Position numbers and translations under genes: made by a program
The notes under the pieces: model-generated
Seen by the model: only the letters and a program-made list of their open reading frames with translations
What the model was told of the DNA's origin: nothing
Database searches by the model: none
Part shown: one piece after another, positions 16,417 through 24,452 of the stretch
Position numbering within the stretch: position 1 is the stretch's first letter
Layout of the letters: each line of letters starts with the position of its first letter
NCBI RefSeq assembly: GCF_014696385.1
Contig: NZ_JACJQB010000021.1
Location: forward strand, 1-58,992
Reading direction: 5' to 3'
Length of the DNA stretch: 58,992 bases
Source: Pseudanabaena mucicola FACHB-723
Lineage (GTDB): Bacteria > Cyanobacteriota > Cyanobacteriia > Pseudanabaenales > Pseudanabaenaceae

Positions 16417-16935
16417 TTATCGCGCTGAAATCGCACCAATCAACATTAAGAAGCCAATCCCCATACCCACAGGCAAGTAATATTCAGAACTAATAAAAAC
16501 ATTGCCAAATTGAATTAATGCGATCGCAATACCAGTGACGATTGCCAACATAATCGCAAGTAGCAATAATCTGCGTGATTTTTTGACCCGCAAAGATTGC
16601 CTAGTCAGCCTTTGCGTATTTATTTGCGTATTTATTCGAGTATTTAAGGGTTGCTGATACAGTCTGGTCTGGGTTTTGCTATGACTAGGATGCTTAGACT
16701 TTGGGGCATGACGCTGACGATTAACGGAGGTGGCAACCAAGGTTTTTGGTAGATTATTTTGGACATATATTTGATTGATTTGGTTTGTCCTCAGCTTGAT
16801 CATTTTTTGTAATTTCATCACTCGTAGCGACAAAACAATAACCAGCATAATTAAGAGCACAATTAGCGCAACACAAAACACAACCAAGTTTATTGGCAGA
16901 GGTATAGATTCTTGAGTTGCGATCACCAGTGCCAT
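16417..16935 (-). CDS. Hypothetical membrane protein
   Basis: A 172-residue protein that I do not recognise. It has a membrane helix at about residues 15-41 (LVVFCVALIVLLIMLVIVL), a basic Gln/Thr/Asn-rich middle (50-120) with NTRINTQINTQR-like repeats, and two further hydrophobic stretches at about 124-142 and 153-170. The composition of the middle suggests a flexible cytoplasmic linker. It lies 82 bases before csaB in the same direction and could be cotranscribed. Function unknown. Confidence 0.6.
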   Translation of the reverse strand: MALVIATQESIPLPINLVVFCVALIVLLIMLVIVLSLRVMKLQKMIKLRTNQINQIYVQNNLPKTLVATSVNRQRHAPKSKHPSHSKTQTRLYQQPLNTRINTQINTQRLTRQSLRVKKSRRLLLLAIMLAIVTGIAIALIQFGNVFISSEYYLPVGMGIGFLMLIGAISAR

Positions 16936-17025
16936 GGATAGAGATCCTTAGCAAAATTTCATTTTGACTGCGGCTTATTGTTTCACTTCGTTTTTAAAGG
17001 CACAACCTAGAAATCATCAGCAAAA

Positions 17026-17127
17026 ATGTCTGCAAAAACATGTATAGCTGTCGCCAGTCTTGTGATAGGCTTTGCGGCGCTTCATGCCGCAATTCTCTTT
17101 TGGGGTGATGCAAGTGACTACAGCTAA
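17026..17127 (+). CDS. Possible 33-residue membrane peptide (doubtful)
   Basis: An ATG-to-TAA frame encodes 33 residues with one hydrophobic helix (IAVASLVIGFAALHAAILFWG). It resembles small thylakoid subunits in shape only. The segment 17080-17100 is a REP-like palindrome (TTGCGGC...GCCGCAA), which argues that part of the frame is repeat DNA, and the stop lies at the edge of a MITE-like element. No strong ribosome site. Treat as unproven. Confidence 0.2.
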   Translation: MSAKTCIAVASLVIGFAALHAAILFWGDASDYS

Positions 17128-17216
17128 GTAGCTAAAAATCAGAATCGTGAGTTGCCCGCGAAGTGGACGACTCACGATTCTGGGTTTTCAGGTTATTTAT
17201 GCTGAACTACTTAGCT
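17122..17216. mobile_element. MITE-like palindromic element, copy 1
   Basis: Ends AGCTAAGTAG (17122-17131) and CTACTTAGCT (17207-17216) are inverted. Inner arms CAGAATCGTGAGT (17140-17152) and complement (17170-17182) follow. The right part GGTTATTTATGCTGAACTAC (17191-17210) is repeated exactly at 52541-52560 and closely at 45675-45694. The left half lacks the matching inner segment. Confidence 0.6.
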
Positions 17217-17269
17217 ATATTTAAAAAAGATAATTCTCTGTCCCCAAAGGTCTCAATCCAACAACTATC

Positions 17270-18055
17270 ATGAGTGAAAACCAAATCCCCGAAGGCTTAG
17301 AGAGGGAAGTTAAAACAATGGGCGGCGCGGCAATCGATGGCGCACCCATCGCCTATGTGATTGTCCTTGCTGCGGTTGTCACCGTTTTGGCATTTATTCC
17401 TTTTTCAATTGTGTTAGGCTCTGGAAAAGGAATTCCATTAAGTCAGAGCATCTATCCTCTGCTTGGTTGGTTACTCGGCCCATTAGCAGGGGCAATGGCT
17501 AGCGGTATCGGTACTTTGATTGGGGTATTTCTTGCTCCCTATACCGCAGGAGTACCTGCGATCGCAATTTGGGGTGCGGTCATTGCCAGTTTTGCCGCAG
17601 GCGCAATGGTAATCACTCAAAGGCGACAATATTGGTATTTGGGCTTAACGGGTTTATTTGCGATCGAGCTTGGGGCATATGCGTATCTCGCCTTCCGTAA
17701 TGGCATTCCCGTAAATACTTTTATCGCAGGCGCATTTATCGACTGGTCGGCACTATTGCTGTTTCTATTCCCCACCCGCACATTATTTGCCAAGCTGATT
17801 CACAGCAGTAACTTTGTGAAGGTGGCAATCGGCATATTTGGCGGCACTTGGACAATTTGTGGACTTGCCCACCTCAGTCAAGTTCCCTTCACTTACTATC
17901 TCTTCAACTGGCCAGAGCCAATTTGGAATGCACTAATTCCGATTATTCCTGTGGAAAATGTGATGCGTGGATTATCGGGAGCCGTAATTGGTACAGGTGT
18001 GATTTCAGGACTACGCGCGATTAATTTGGTCAAGCCCAAGGAAGCGATTTATTAA
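17270..18055 (+). CDS. Multi-spanning membrane protein, unknown (ECF S-component-like)
   Basis: A 261-residue protein with about six membrane helices (roughly residues 25-48, 60-85, 92-112, 117-138, 143-168 and 180-200, with a last one near 235-255). The segment IYPLLGWLLGPLAGAMASGIGTLIGV resembles the GP-rich second and third helices of substrate-binding components of energy-coupling-factor transporters, but no EcfA or EcfT gene is near and the match is weak. Function not assigned. The gene begins 54 bases after a MITE-like element and ends in a strong terminator. Confidence 0.65.
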   Translation: MSENQIPEGLEREVKTMGGAAIDGAPIAYVIVLAAVVTVLAFIPFSIVLGSGKGIPLSQSIYPLLGWLLGPLAGAMASGIGTLIGVFLAPYTAGVPAIAIWGAVIASFAAGAMVITQRRQYWYLGLTGLFAIELGAYAYLAFRNGIPVNTFIAGAFIDWSALLLFLFPTRTLFAKLIHSSNFVKVAIGIFGGTWTICGLAHLSQVPFTYYLFNWPEPIWNALIPIIPVENVMRGLSGAVIGTGVISGLRAINLVKPKEAIY

Positions 18056-18066
18056 CTACACCAGTC

Positions 18067-18103
18067 AAGCAAATTGCCCCTCCTTCGGCGGGGCAATTTG
18101 CTT
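18067..18103. terminator. Terminator between convergent genes
   Basis: AAGCAAATTGCCCC (18067-18080) pairs with 18090-18103 around TCCTTCGGC. It lies between the membrane protein and the HAD phosphatase, which converge. Confidence 0.75.
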
Positions 18104-18116
18104 TGGTTGACAATTA

Positions 18117-18953
18117 CTACAGCACAAATTTGGCGATCGCAGCCGCAACACCATTTTCTTCAACGGTCGGTGCAACCCAGTCACCAAAGTCTTTTAAGCC
18201 ATCGGGGGCATTGCCCATGACCACGCCCGTACCTGCATACTCGATCATTTCGAGGTCATTGAAGTTGTCACCAATGGCTAAAACTTGCGATCGTGAAAAG
18301 CCTAAAATGTTTTCCGCGAGATGCTTAACTGCCGTACCTTTATTTGCGATCGGATTAGTTGCCTCAAAAAAAGTCGCCACTGACTTCGTGAGATACAGTT
18401 GTTGCGGTGTATAGCGTCCCTTTAGCACCCGCAGCATTTCCGTCACCAGTTCCGCCGTATCACTTAAAGCCAAAATCTTGGTAGGTGGATGTTCCGTCGT
18501 CTGACTAGTTAAAAATTCGCGTAAATCACCAACCACCTTAACCCCCACTTTCGAGCGCTCGGCATAGGCTTCAGTCTGAGCAGTCATTTTACGGACGTAA
18601 AGTTCATCATTGACATAGATATGAATCGAAAGCTGATCATTAGTGGCAAATTCACCGAGATCATCCAGCAATGACAGGGCTTGCTCAATATCCACTGGCC
18701 AATGCCCTACCAACTCCTCAGTTTTGGGATCTTTAATAAATGCCCCCTGATAGGAAATTAAGGGCATATCCGAGCCAATTAATTCATGGAATCTGACCGC
18801 CGATCGATACATTCGTCCCGTGGCGATCGCCACATTTACGCCCTTTGCCTGAGCCGCCTTGATTGCTTGTTTAACAGGCTCATTAACCTGATTGGCATCA
18901 CCGCTAATCGTGCCATCAATATCCACCACGATCAGTTTAATGTCTTGCGCCAT
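18117..18953 (-). CDS. Cof-type HAD-superfamily phosphatase
   Basis: A 278-residue cytoplasmic hydrolase of the Cof subfamily (HAD class IIB), usually acting on sugar phosphates or related metabolites. Motif I is VVDIDGTIS with nucleophile and acid Asp; motif II is IATGR; motif III Lys lies in the cap-proximal SVATFFE...NKGTAVKHLA region, and motif IV is IGDNFNDLEMIEYAG. The cap domain (about residues 85-190) is the alpha/beta C2B type. Substrate cannot be read from sequence; such enzymes in cyanobacteria are often annotated as sucrose-phosphatase-like, but the SPP-specific features are not evident. Confidence 0.88.
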   Translation of the reverse strand: MAQDIKLIVVDIDGTISGDANQVNEPVKQAIKAAQAKGVNVAIATGRMYRSAVRFHELIGSDMPLISYQGAFIKDPKTEELVGHWPVDIEQALSLLDDLGEFATNDQLSIHIYVNDELYVRKMTAQTEAYAERSKVGVKVVGDLREFLTSQTTEHPPTKILALSDTAELVTEMLRVLKGRYTPQQLYLTKSVATFFEATNPIANKGTAVKHLAENILGFSRSQVLAIGDNFNDLEMIEYAGTGVVMGNAPDGLKDFGDWVAPTVEENGVAAAIAKFVL

Positions 18954-19024
18954 GATTTTTTGCCTGTTTGGTTGATTGGCAATAGTCTAGCGAAAATCGT
19001 CCCAATTCGGCTGTAGTAATAGCA

Positions 19025-19077
19025 AAAACCAGAAGAGGAGTTGCGGTGCTTCGCGCCGCAACTCCTCTTCTGGTTTT
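19025..19077. repeat. REP-like palindrome, 25-bp arms
   Basis: Arm 19025-19049 pairs with 19053-19077 with one G-T pair. The core AGTTGCGGTGC TTC GCGCCGCAACT lies inside AAAACCAGAAGAGG/CCTCTTCTGGTTTT. The same core occurs at 20787, 42449 and 47660. Confidence 0.75.
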
Positions 19078-19080
19078 ATA

Positions 19081-19962
19081 TTATTCGGCGCACTTTACGC
19101 CGCCCGATAAATTGCGGCATTGGTCTCGAATTTCGGAAAGCAGACTAGGATTCATTTGGTTCGATTTGCTGAGAGCCAATTCAAAAAATTTCTTGGCTTC
19201 AGCCGTACTGTTACCACCCTGCATCCAGAGGATCTGTCCCTTTAGATAGTGCAGTTCAGGATTATTCGGTGCTGATGCTAGAGCCTTATTTACCGCATCA
19301 ATCGCCAAATCTGGTCTCCGTGCATCACGATAGGCAAGGGCAATACCGCGCCATTTGAGGTAATCAGGCGCAGCAAATTGACGTAAGCTTTGTAATGCTG
19401 ATTCGAGATCAGAGAGTGGCAATACTGAGGCGATTAGCATATCCACATAGCCCTTAATCAAGTTCAACTCGGGATCATTAGGATCGATATCCTTGGCTTT
19501 TTGAAGATAGTCAAGAACACTTTGCACAAGGGGTAAGGCTCTAGGTGCACTCGATATTCCCTGTGTTTTGACAATATATCCTGCCTCAATGAGATCACTT
19601 GCCGCGAGGTAAATATAGGCGCGTAGATTATCCTTCCCTCTGAGGCTTTCTGCATTTTTACGAACTCGTTGCCCCGCCACCTGCATTCCCAAATAGTCTT
19701 CGGTAGCAAAAAATGTAGAAGCTCTAAGAGCAAATAGTAACGGCTCATTGGCTTCCGTTGCGACTGCGGCATTTAGTTGTTTAACCGCAGCATTGTAATT
19801 TCCCTCCTTAAACATCAGTTCAAAGGCTTTTTGGGTCTCACTGCCGATGGGTCTAGCATTTTTACTGCGGAATGGGTCAGCCGCAAAGCTAGGCATAACA
19901 GTTGCGACGCTGACTAATGCTGCCAACAGAGATGTCGATAGGATTTTCAAAGATCGTTTCAT
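19081..19962 (-). CDS. Periplasmic TPR protein (Sll0314/Alr1548 type)
   Basis: A 293-residue exported protein. The signal peptide (residues 1-28) ends at SFAADP. TPR-like helices fill the rest, for example AFELMFKEGNYNAAVKQLNAA and LAIDAVNKALASAPNNPELH, with the sheet-free helical repeat pattern to the C-terminus. A Cys pair near the end (QCRNLSGGVKCAE) may form a disulfide. The start at 19962 is chosen because it opens the signal peptide and has GGGGA five bases upstream; the longer frame to 20001 adds residues without family support. It resembles a conserved cyanobacterial TPR family of unknown role. Confidence 0.8.
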   Translation of the reverse strand: MKRSLKILSTSLLAALVSVATVMPSFAADPFRSKNARPIGSETQKAFELMFKEGNYNAAVKQLNAAVATEANEPLLFALRASTFFATEDYLGMQVAGQRVRKNAESLRGKDNLRAYIYLAASDLIEAGYIVKTQGISSAPRALPLVQSVLDYLQKAKDIDPNDPELNLIKGYVDMLIASVLPLSDLESALQSLRQFAAPDYLKWRGIALAYRDARRPDLAIDAVNKALASAPNNPELHYLKGQILWMQGGNSTAEAKKFFELALSKSNQMNPSLLSEIRDQCRNLSGGVKCAE

Positions 19963-20391
19963 AATATTCCCCGAAAATATCAGGCTGTGGGAGATTCGCA
20001 AGGTTGAGAGCGTATTTCTGAATGTTCTGACAAATTCTAATCAGACTTTATCTAAATACGTTATCTAAATTTAATCTGATCTATTAAATTGTCCGTAACA
20101 TCATATATTGATGCACTTAATTAATGCACTTATAAGGACGCTTGTAATTCATAAAAAGTTTCTGACTTTCACTCAGATAACAGCATTATTTCTATCGCTT
20201 AATAGTGATGCATAGAGTCAATACTTCTTAACTAAATTTATTGTTTGACGGGCTGTCTTTTGACTGCCAGAGCAACTAAGGTCATCATAAACCCAGACTA
20301 AAATTCAACTCGACTTTGCGGCTAAGCCGCGTAGGGCATCAGCTAAGGCTTTGCCCTTATTTTTCGTAAATATTTTAAGAGACTGATAACC
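19963..20391. other. Divergent intergenic region upstream of petJ
   Basis: About 430 bases separate two divergent genes and no gene was seen. Close to petJ are a small hairpin GCGGC-TAA-GCCGC (near 20317-20329) and AGGGCA...TGCCCT followed by TATTTTT (near 20333-20362), which looks like an attenuator-type stem-loop in the petJ leader. No clear PetR or other operator could be recognised. Confidence 0.4.
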
Positions 20392-20733
20392 ATGAAACGC
20401 ATTTTTTCTATTTTTGCGATCGCAATGACCATGTTGCTGAGTCTGACTTTCACTCAACCAGCTTTTGCCGAAGTATCTGAAGGCGCAAAGATTTTTAATA
20501 ACAACTGCGCTCAATGCCATGCAGGCGGACGAAATAACGTTGTTGCTGCCAAAACTTTAAAAGCCGACGCATTGGCAAAGTATGGCAAAGACACGGTTGA
20601 AGCCATCACCCTCCAAGTGACCAAAGGTAAAGGTGCAATGCCTGCTTTTGGTAAAAAGCTTAGCGCCGATGAAATTAATCTCGTCGCGAATTATGTTCTC
20701 GAACAAGCTCAGAATGGTTGGGCAAAAGGCTAA
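20392..20733 (+). CDS. petJ: Cytochrome c6 (lumenal electron carrier)
   Basis: Soluble c-type haem protein that carries electrons from cytochrome b6f to photosystem I or the terminal oxidase in the thylakoid lumen, replacing plastocyanin when copper is short. The 113-residue precursor has a signal peptide cleaved after AFA (residue about 26). The haem site is NCAQCHAGG (Cys-x-x-Cys-His) and the axial Met lies in GAMPAFGKKL. The ending NYVLEQAQNGWAKG is typical for cytochrome c6. The leader carries a possible stem-loop (see 19963-20391). Confidence 0.96.
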   Translation: MKRIFSIFAIAMTMLLSLTFTQPAFAEVSEGAKIFNNNCAQCHAGGRNNVVAAKTLKADALAKYGKDTVEAITLQVTKGKGAMPAFGKKLSADEINLVANYVLEQAQNGWAKG

Positions 20734-20786
20734 GCCCTAAGTCCTACATTCATTCCCAGTCTAAAAATAGGCATTAAAAACCGAGA

Positions 20787-20821
20787 ATTAGCGTTGCGGC
20801 GCTTCGCGCCGCAACGCTAAT
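20787..20821. repeat. REP-like palindrome after petJ
   Basis: ATTAGCGTTGCGGCGC (20787-20802) pairs perfectly with 20806-20821 around TTC. It shares the GTTGCGGCGC-TTC-GCGCCGCAAC core with the elements at 19025 and 42449, and may serve as the petJ terminator. Confidence 0.7.
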
Positions 20822-20973
20822 CTTTCGCTGGGAAGGCAGTAATTTCGATCAGAGTATGTTTGAAAAGTTTTGCTTCTAATCCTAAAGCCACAATTCTGCG
20901 GTTAATTGTAGCTTTAGGTGGAAAACAAACCACAAATCACAGTTATGTTATTTTTTAATCAAGTAAATAGGTC

Positions 20974-21564
20974 ATGATTCAGCCAAATCATCTTCCATCT
21001 AAATTTGCGTCTAAATTTGCAGTCATATTTTCTTGCATCACCATGGCGACAGCGACGACGGCAGCCTCTGCGCTCGCCCAAAATGCAACGGCGCGTATTT
21101 TTAACATCAAAGGCGAGCAAGTTGGAACTGCGACATTTCTCCAAACGACTCTAGGTGTAAAGGTTTCACTGGAAGTCAACAACTTGGCAAAGGGTGAGCA
21201 TATGGTGCATATTCACGAAAATGGCAAATGTGATTCACCAGAGTTCACAACATCGGGGCATCACTTTGATCCTAAAGACGACGATGATGGTGATCATCAC
21301 GAGCAGATGCACATGATGCATAACAAACATGAGCAGTCAAAACATATACCTGCGGGTGATTTGCCAAATATTATTGTTCAACAGAATGGTAAGGGAACTC
21401 TGACGGCAATACTATCAAAACTGAGTTTGGGAACAGGGAAAAATTCCTTACTTAAACAAGGCGGCACATCGATTCTGATTCATGCAGGCGCAAATGGAAA
21501 ATCCACAATTCCCAATGTCGATTACAAGACTCGCATTGCCTGTGGAATTATCAGCAATCCATAA
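20974..21564 (+). CDS. sodC: Exported Cu/Zn superoxide dismutase-like protein with His-rich loop
   Basis: A 196-residue exported protein of the SodC family, which dismutates superoxide in the periplasm. A signal peptide spans about residues 14-35. Copper ligands are His79 and His81 (VHIHENGKC), His97 (SGHHFDP) and His170 (ILIHAG). The Cys86-Cys190 disulfide and active-site Arg187 (RIACG) are kept. The zinc loop is unusual: it is long, rich in Asp, His and Met (residues 101-123), and reads PAGDLPN where HxGD is expected, so the last His zinc ligand is replaced or moved to His124. Activity may be altered, or the loop may bind extra metal. Confidence 0.88.
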   Translation: MIQPNHLPSKFASKFAVIFSCITMATATTAASALAQNATARIFNIKGEQVGTATFLQTTLGVKVSLEVNNLAKGEHMVHIHENGKCDSPEFTTSGHHFDPKDDDDGDHHEQMHMMHNKHEQSKHIPAGDLPNIIVQQNGKGTLTAILSKLSLGTGKNSLLKQGGTSILIHAGANGKSTIPNVDYKTRIACGIISNP

Positions 21565-21572
21565 ATATTACC

Positions 21573-21603
21573 GTTTTCATTTTGCCTACGGCAAAATGAA
21601 AAC
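21573..21603 (+). terminator. Perfect stem-loop after sodC
   Basis: GTTTTCATTTTGCC (21573-21586) pairs with 21590-21603 around TAC. It begins 8 bases after the sodC stop. A longer in-frame start for the next gene lies within this hairpin and was therefore rejected. Confidence 0.6.
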
Positions 21604-21658
21604 CGCCCCCCATCATTTTTCATTTGTAAGAATCACTTTTGAGAATTATCTTGAATCA

Positions 21659-22114
21659 ATGCTTGAATTAGCCTCGATCCTCCTAAATTTAAACGTATCT
21701 ACTACTTCTAATCTAGATATTCCCTATTCAGAAAAAGTCTTACCACCCATTCGCATTGCCCATGAAGTAAAAACCTCTAACTCTGTTGGCGGTACAATAC
21801 ATATCGAACCGAACGATCGCCCAATTGCAGGAAAAAAATCAAGGGTTTGGATTGCGCTCACCAAGCGCGGCGGCGAGATCATCCCCTACGAAAAATGTAA
21901 TTGTCGTTTGGAAGTACGATCACTCACCAATAAAGCTATTAAATTTATAGTCCCTAAATCAACATCGATCATTGATCTCTATTTGGGATTACCGAGCCTC
22001 GAAGTAACTTTTCCAGAGGTGGGCAGATATGAACTGCGATTAAATGGATCTGCGAAAAGGGCTGCTGATTTCCCAGACTTTGAATTGACCTTTACAACCA
22101 ATGTTGGTAGATGA
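21659..22114 (+). CDS. Unknown protein with a beta-sandwich-like (YtkA/FixH-like) domain
   Basis: A 151-residue protein. The pattern PIAGKKSRVWIALTKRGGEIIPYEKCNCRLEV followed later by LEVTFPEVGRYELRLNGSA is like small copper- or redox-linked periplasmic domains (YtkA/FixH-type) in which a PxAG...VxxxLTxxGG strand pair precedes a TFPxxGxYxL strand. No signal peptide is evident with the start at 21659; frames starting upstream overlap sodC and a hairpin. It is followed 27 bases later by a SafE/ferric-reductase-like membrane protein, a common pairing in cyanobacteria, so both may act on metal or reductant at the membrane. Function inferred only from context. Confidence 0.55.
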   Translation: MLELASILLNLNVSTTSNLDIPYSEKVLPPIRIAHEVKTSNSVGGTIHIEPNDRPIAGKKSRVWIALTKRGGEIIPYEKCNCRLEVRSLTNKAIKFIVPKSTSIIDLYLGLPSLEVTFPEVGRYELRLNGSAKRAADFPDFELTFTTNVGR

Positions 22115-22141
22115 GAACGCAATTTGCGCTATGTGTGAAGA

Positions 22142-23344
22142 ATGTTAGATTTATTGCTTGTTGCCGCTTTGGGGTTTTTAGGGAGTTTTGGTCACTGTGT
22201 GGGAATGTGTGGACCATTGACCGTTGCGTTTTCGCTTTCTGGTAAAAACAATTCCTCAAGTTCCCCACAGGACAAGCAAAACTGGCAACAGCATTTATAT
22301 TTTCATACCCTACTCAACTTGGGCAGGATTTTGAGCTATGCGATCGCAGGTGCGGCAATTGGTGCAATTGGCTCAGTATTAGTAGCTAGTGGGCAATTAG
22401 CAGGACTAGAGAGCGATCTACGGCGTTGGCTTGCTATTTTTACAGGCATTTTACTGGTATGGATGGGAATTGTCCAGATTAAGCCAGAATTTTTACCCAA
22501 TCTTCCATTCCTGAATCCGATGGCGCAAGTGGGATTACACCAAAGGCTGAGCAATGCCATGATGCGACTATCACTACATTCGCATCCACTGACTCCTGCT
22601 TTATTAGGAATGACATGGGGATTGATTCCCTGCGGGTTTCTGTATACGGCTCAAATCAAAGCGGCGGAAACCAGCGACATGATGCAAGGAGCTTTGACAA
22701 TGCTTGCCTTTGGTTTGGGGACTTTGCCATCAATGCTGGGAATTGGTGTGTTTGCGGCAATGCTGAGCCGCGATCGCCGCAGTCAACTCTTCCAAATGGG
22801 AGGTTGGATCACTCTTACCATCGGTATCGTCACGCTATTACGCACTAGCGATATGGTTGATTACACAGGTCATGCAGGTTTATTTTTATTAATGCTTGCC
22901 CTCGCAGCTCGTCCTCTCAGTCAGTTTTTTAAATTTGGCAAAAATTTACTGACCTATCGCCGAGTGATTGGTGTGGGTGCATTTGTGCTATCCCTCGCCC
23001 ATGCGTTTCACAAAATTGAACATACTTTTCAATGGAATTTTGAGGCAATATCCTTCATGATCCCCCAACATCAGATTTCGATCTGGCTAGGTGCGATCGC
23101 AATTGTTTTGATGACTCCCGCCGCAATTACCAGCTTTGACATGATGGTGACTAAGCTTGGCAAAGCTTGGCGATATTTACACTTATTATCTGTACCTGCC
23201 CTAGTGCTAGCATCGGTACATACGATTGCTATCGGCTCGAACTATCTCGGCGTAGTTGATTTGACTCCGAAAAACTGGATTTTATCAAGCCTATGTGGTG
23301 CAATTACGGTAATTATATTGGGGTTAAGAGTCCTCAAAAAATAA
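22142..23344 (+). CDS. SafE/UreH-type transporter fused to a ferric-reductase-like domain
   Basis: A 400-residue membrane protein with two parts. Residues 1-240 are a TauE/SafE-type (UreH_2) domain, recognised by GFLGSFGHCVGMCGPL near the N-terminus and the second half-repeat GMTWGLIPCGFLY, in which cysteines lie in paired membrane helices. Residues 255-395 contain four helices with His residues (LAHAFHKIEH, PQHQ, LHLLSVPALVLASVHTIA) spaced like haem ligands of YedZ/MsrQ ferric-reductase-like domains. Copper or sulfite/thiol export joined to transmembrane electron transfer is the likely theme. It follows sodC and the 21659 gene in the same direction. Confidence 0.75.
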   Translation: MLDLLLVAALGFLGSFGHCVGMCGPLTVAFSLSGKNNSSSSPQDKQNWQQHLYFHTLLNLGRILSYAIAGAAIGAIGSVLVASGQLAGLESDLRRWLAIFTGILLVWMGIVQIKPEFLPNLPFLNPMAQVGLHQRLSNAMMRLSLHSHPLTPALLGMTWGLIPCGFLYTAQIKAAETSDMMQGALTMLAFGLGTLPSMLGIGVFAAMLSRDRRSQLFQMGGWITLTIGIVTLLRTSDMVDYTGHAGLFLLMLALAARPLSQFFKFGKNLLTYRRVIGVGAFVLSLAHAFHKIEHTFQWNFEAISFMIPQHQISIWLGAIAIVLMTPAAITSFDMMVTKLGKAWRYLHLLSVPALVLASVHTIAIGSNYLGVVDLTPKNWILSSLCGAITVIILGLRVLKK

Positions 23345-23378
23345 AGAAGCACCACGCTAGGCGCGGCACTTCTTTATT
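23340..23378. terminator. Stem-loop between convergent genes
   Basis: AATAAAGAAG (23340-23349) pairs with CTTCTTTATT (23369-23378), with GC-rich imperfect pairing between. It separates the SafE fusion gene from purM. Confidence 0.6.
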
Positions 23379-23389
23379 GAAGATAACAA

Positions 23390-24427
23390 TTACGCAAACA
23401 CTAAAGAGCGATCTCCTGCGATAACTTCACCGATGCGATTAGTTGTGAATCCTTGAGCTTGGAAATTTGCGATCGCAATATCGACTTTACTGGGATCAAC
23501 AATTATTGCCATACCGATCCCCATATTGAAGGTATTAAACATATCGGTTTCAGGAACTTCACCTTCAGAGGCAAGCCATTGAAATAGGGCAGGAATTTGC
23601 CAGCTATCGCGATTAATCCTCACAGCTTGACCATCACCGAGGCAACGGGGCAAGTTTTCGGGCAGTCCCCCGCCTGTGATGTGGGCGAGTCCATGAATAC
23701 CCAAATCTGCCTTTAACGCTTCTAAAACAGGCTTAACGTAGATCTGCGTCGGAGTGAGAAATATTTCCGCTAGGGTTAAATCTTGGGTTTCGGCAGAGAT
23801 GGGAACTGATAGCTTCTCACTCCATTGATAGCCCTTAGTTTCAATAATCTTGCGAACTAAACTATAGCCATTGCTATGGATACCTGAACTAGCCAGCCCA
23901 ATCACTACATCACCGATATTCACCTGTGTGCCGTTCAGCATTTCCGACTTTTCGGCGATTGCCACACAAAAGCCTGCCGCGTCATATTCGCCAACACCAT
24001 AAAATCCGGGCATCTCCGCCGTTTCGCCACCAAGCAATGCACAGCCTGCCATCTGGCAACCATCGGCGATCCCCTTCACCACTTCCGCCAATTGATCGGG
24101 TTCGAGCTTTCCTGTTGCCAAATAATCTAGAAAAAACAACGGTTCTGCACCAGAGGTAAGCACATCATTCACACACATCGCCACCAAGTCAATGCCGATT
24201 GTGTCATGCTTATTTGCCGCCTGAGCAATCTTAAGCTTTGTGCCAACACCGTCTGTTCCTGAAACGAGGACGGGTTGTCGGTAGCCTGTGGGTAATTCAA
24301 AACAACCACCAAAACCACCGAGATCGCCCAATACACCTAGACGATGGGTTCTTGCGACGGAATCGCGAATTTTTTCAACGAAGGTACGACCTGCTTCGAT
24401 GTCTACACCCGCTTGACGATAATCCAA
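23390..24427 (-). CDS. purM: Phosphoribosylformylglycinamidine cyclo-ligase (AIR synthetase)
   Basis: Catalyses the ATP-dependent ring closure giving 5-aminoimidazole ribonucleotide, the fifth step of purine synthesis, in the cytoplasm. The 345-residue length is normal. Motifs visible are the N-terminal [12 protein letters not shown], the [12 protein letters not shown] phosphate-binding loop, [36 protein letters not shown], and the C-terminal [13 protein letters not shown]. Only 25 bases separate it from the upstream proC gene on the same strand, so the two may be one transcript. Confidence 0.96.
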   Translation of the reverse strand: MDYRQAGVDIEAGRTFVEKIRDSVARTHRLGVLGDLGGFGGCFELPTGYRQPVLVSGTDGVGTKLKIAQAANKHDTIGIDLVAMCVNDVLTSGAEPLFFLDYLATGKLEPDQLAEVVKGIADGCQMAGCALLGGETAEMPGFYGVGEYDAAGFCVAIAEKSEMLNGTQVNIGDVVIGLASSGIHSNGYSLVRKIIETKGYQWSEKLSVPISAETQDLTLAEIFLTPTQIYVKPVLEALKADLGIHGLAHITGGGLPENLPRCLGDGQAVRINRDSWQIPALFQWLASEGEVPETDMFNTFNMGIGMAIIVDPSKVDIAIANFQAQGFTTNRIGEVIAGDRSLVFA

Positions 24428-24452
24428 AACCTCTAACTCCCAGTTTGATCAG

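Noticed and set aside
21482-21658. Longer start for the gene after sodC
   Set aside because: It would overlap the sodC end and include a terminator-like hairpin; the ATG at 21659 fits better.
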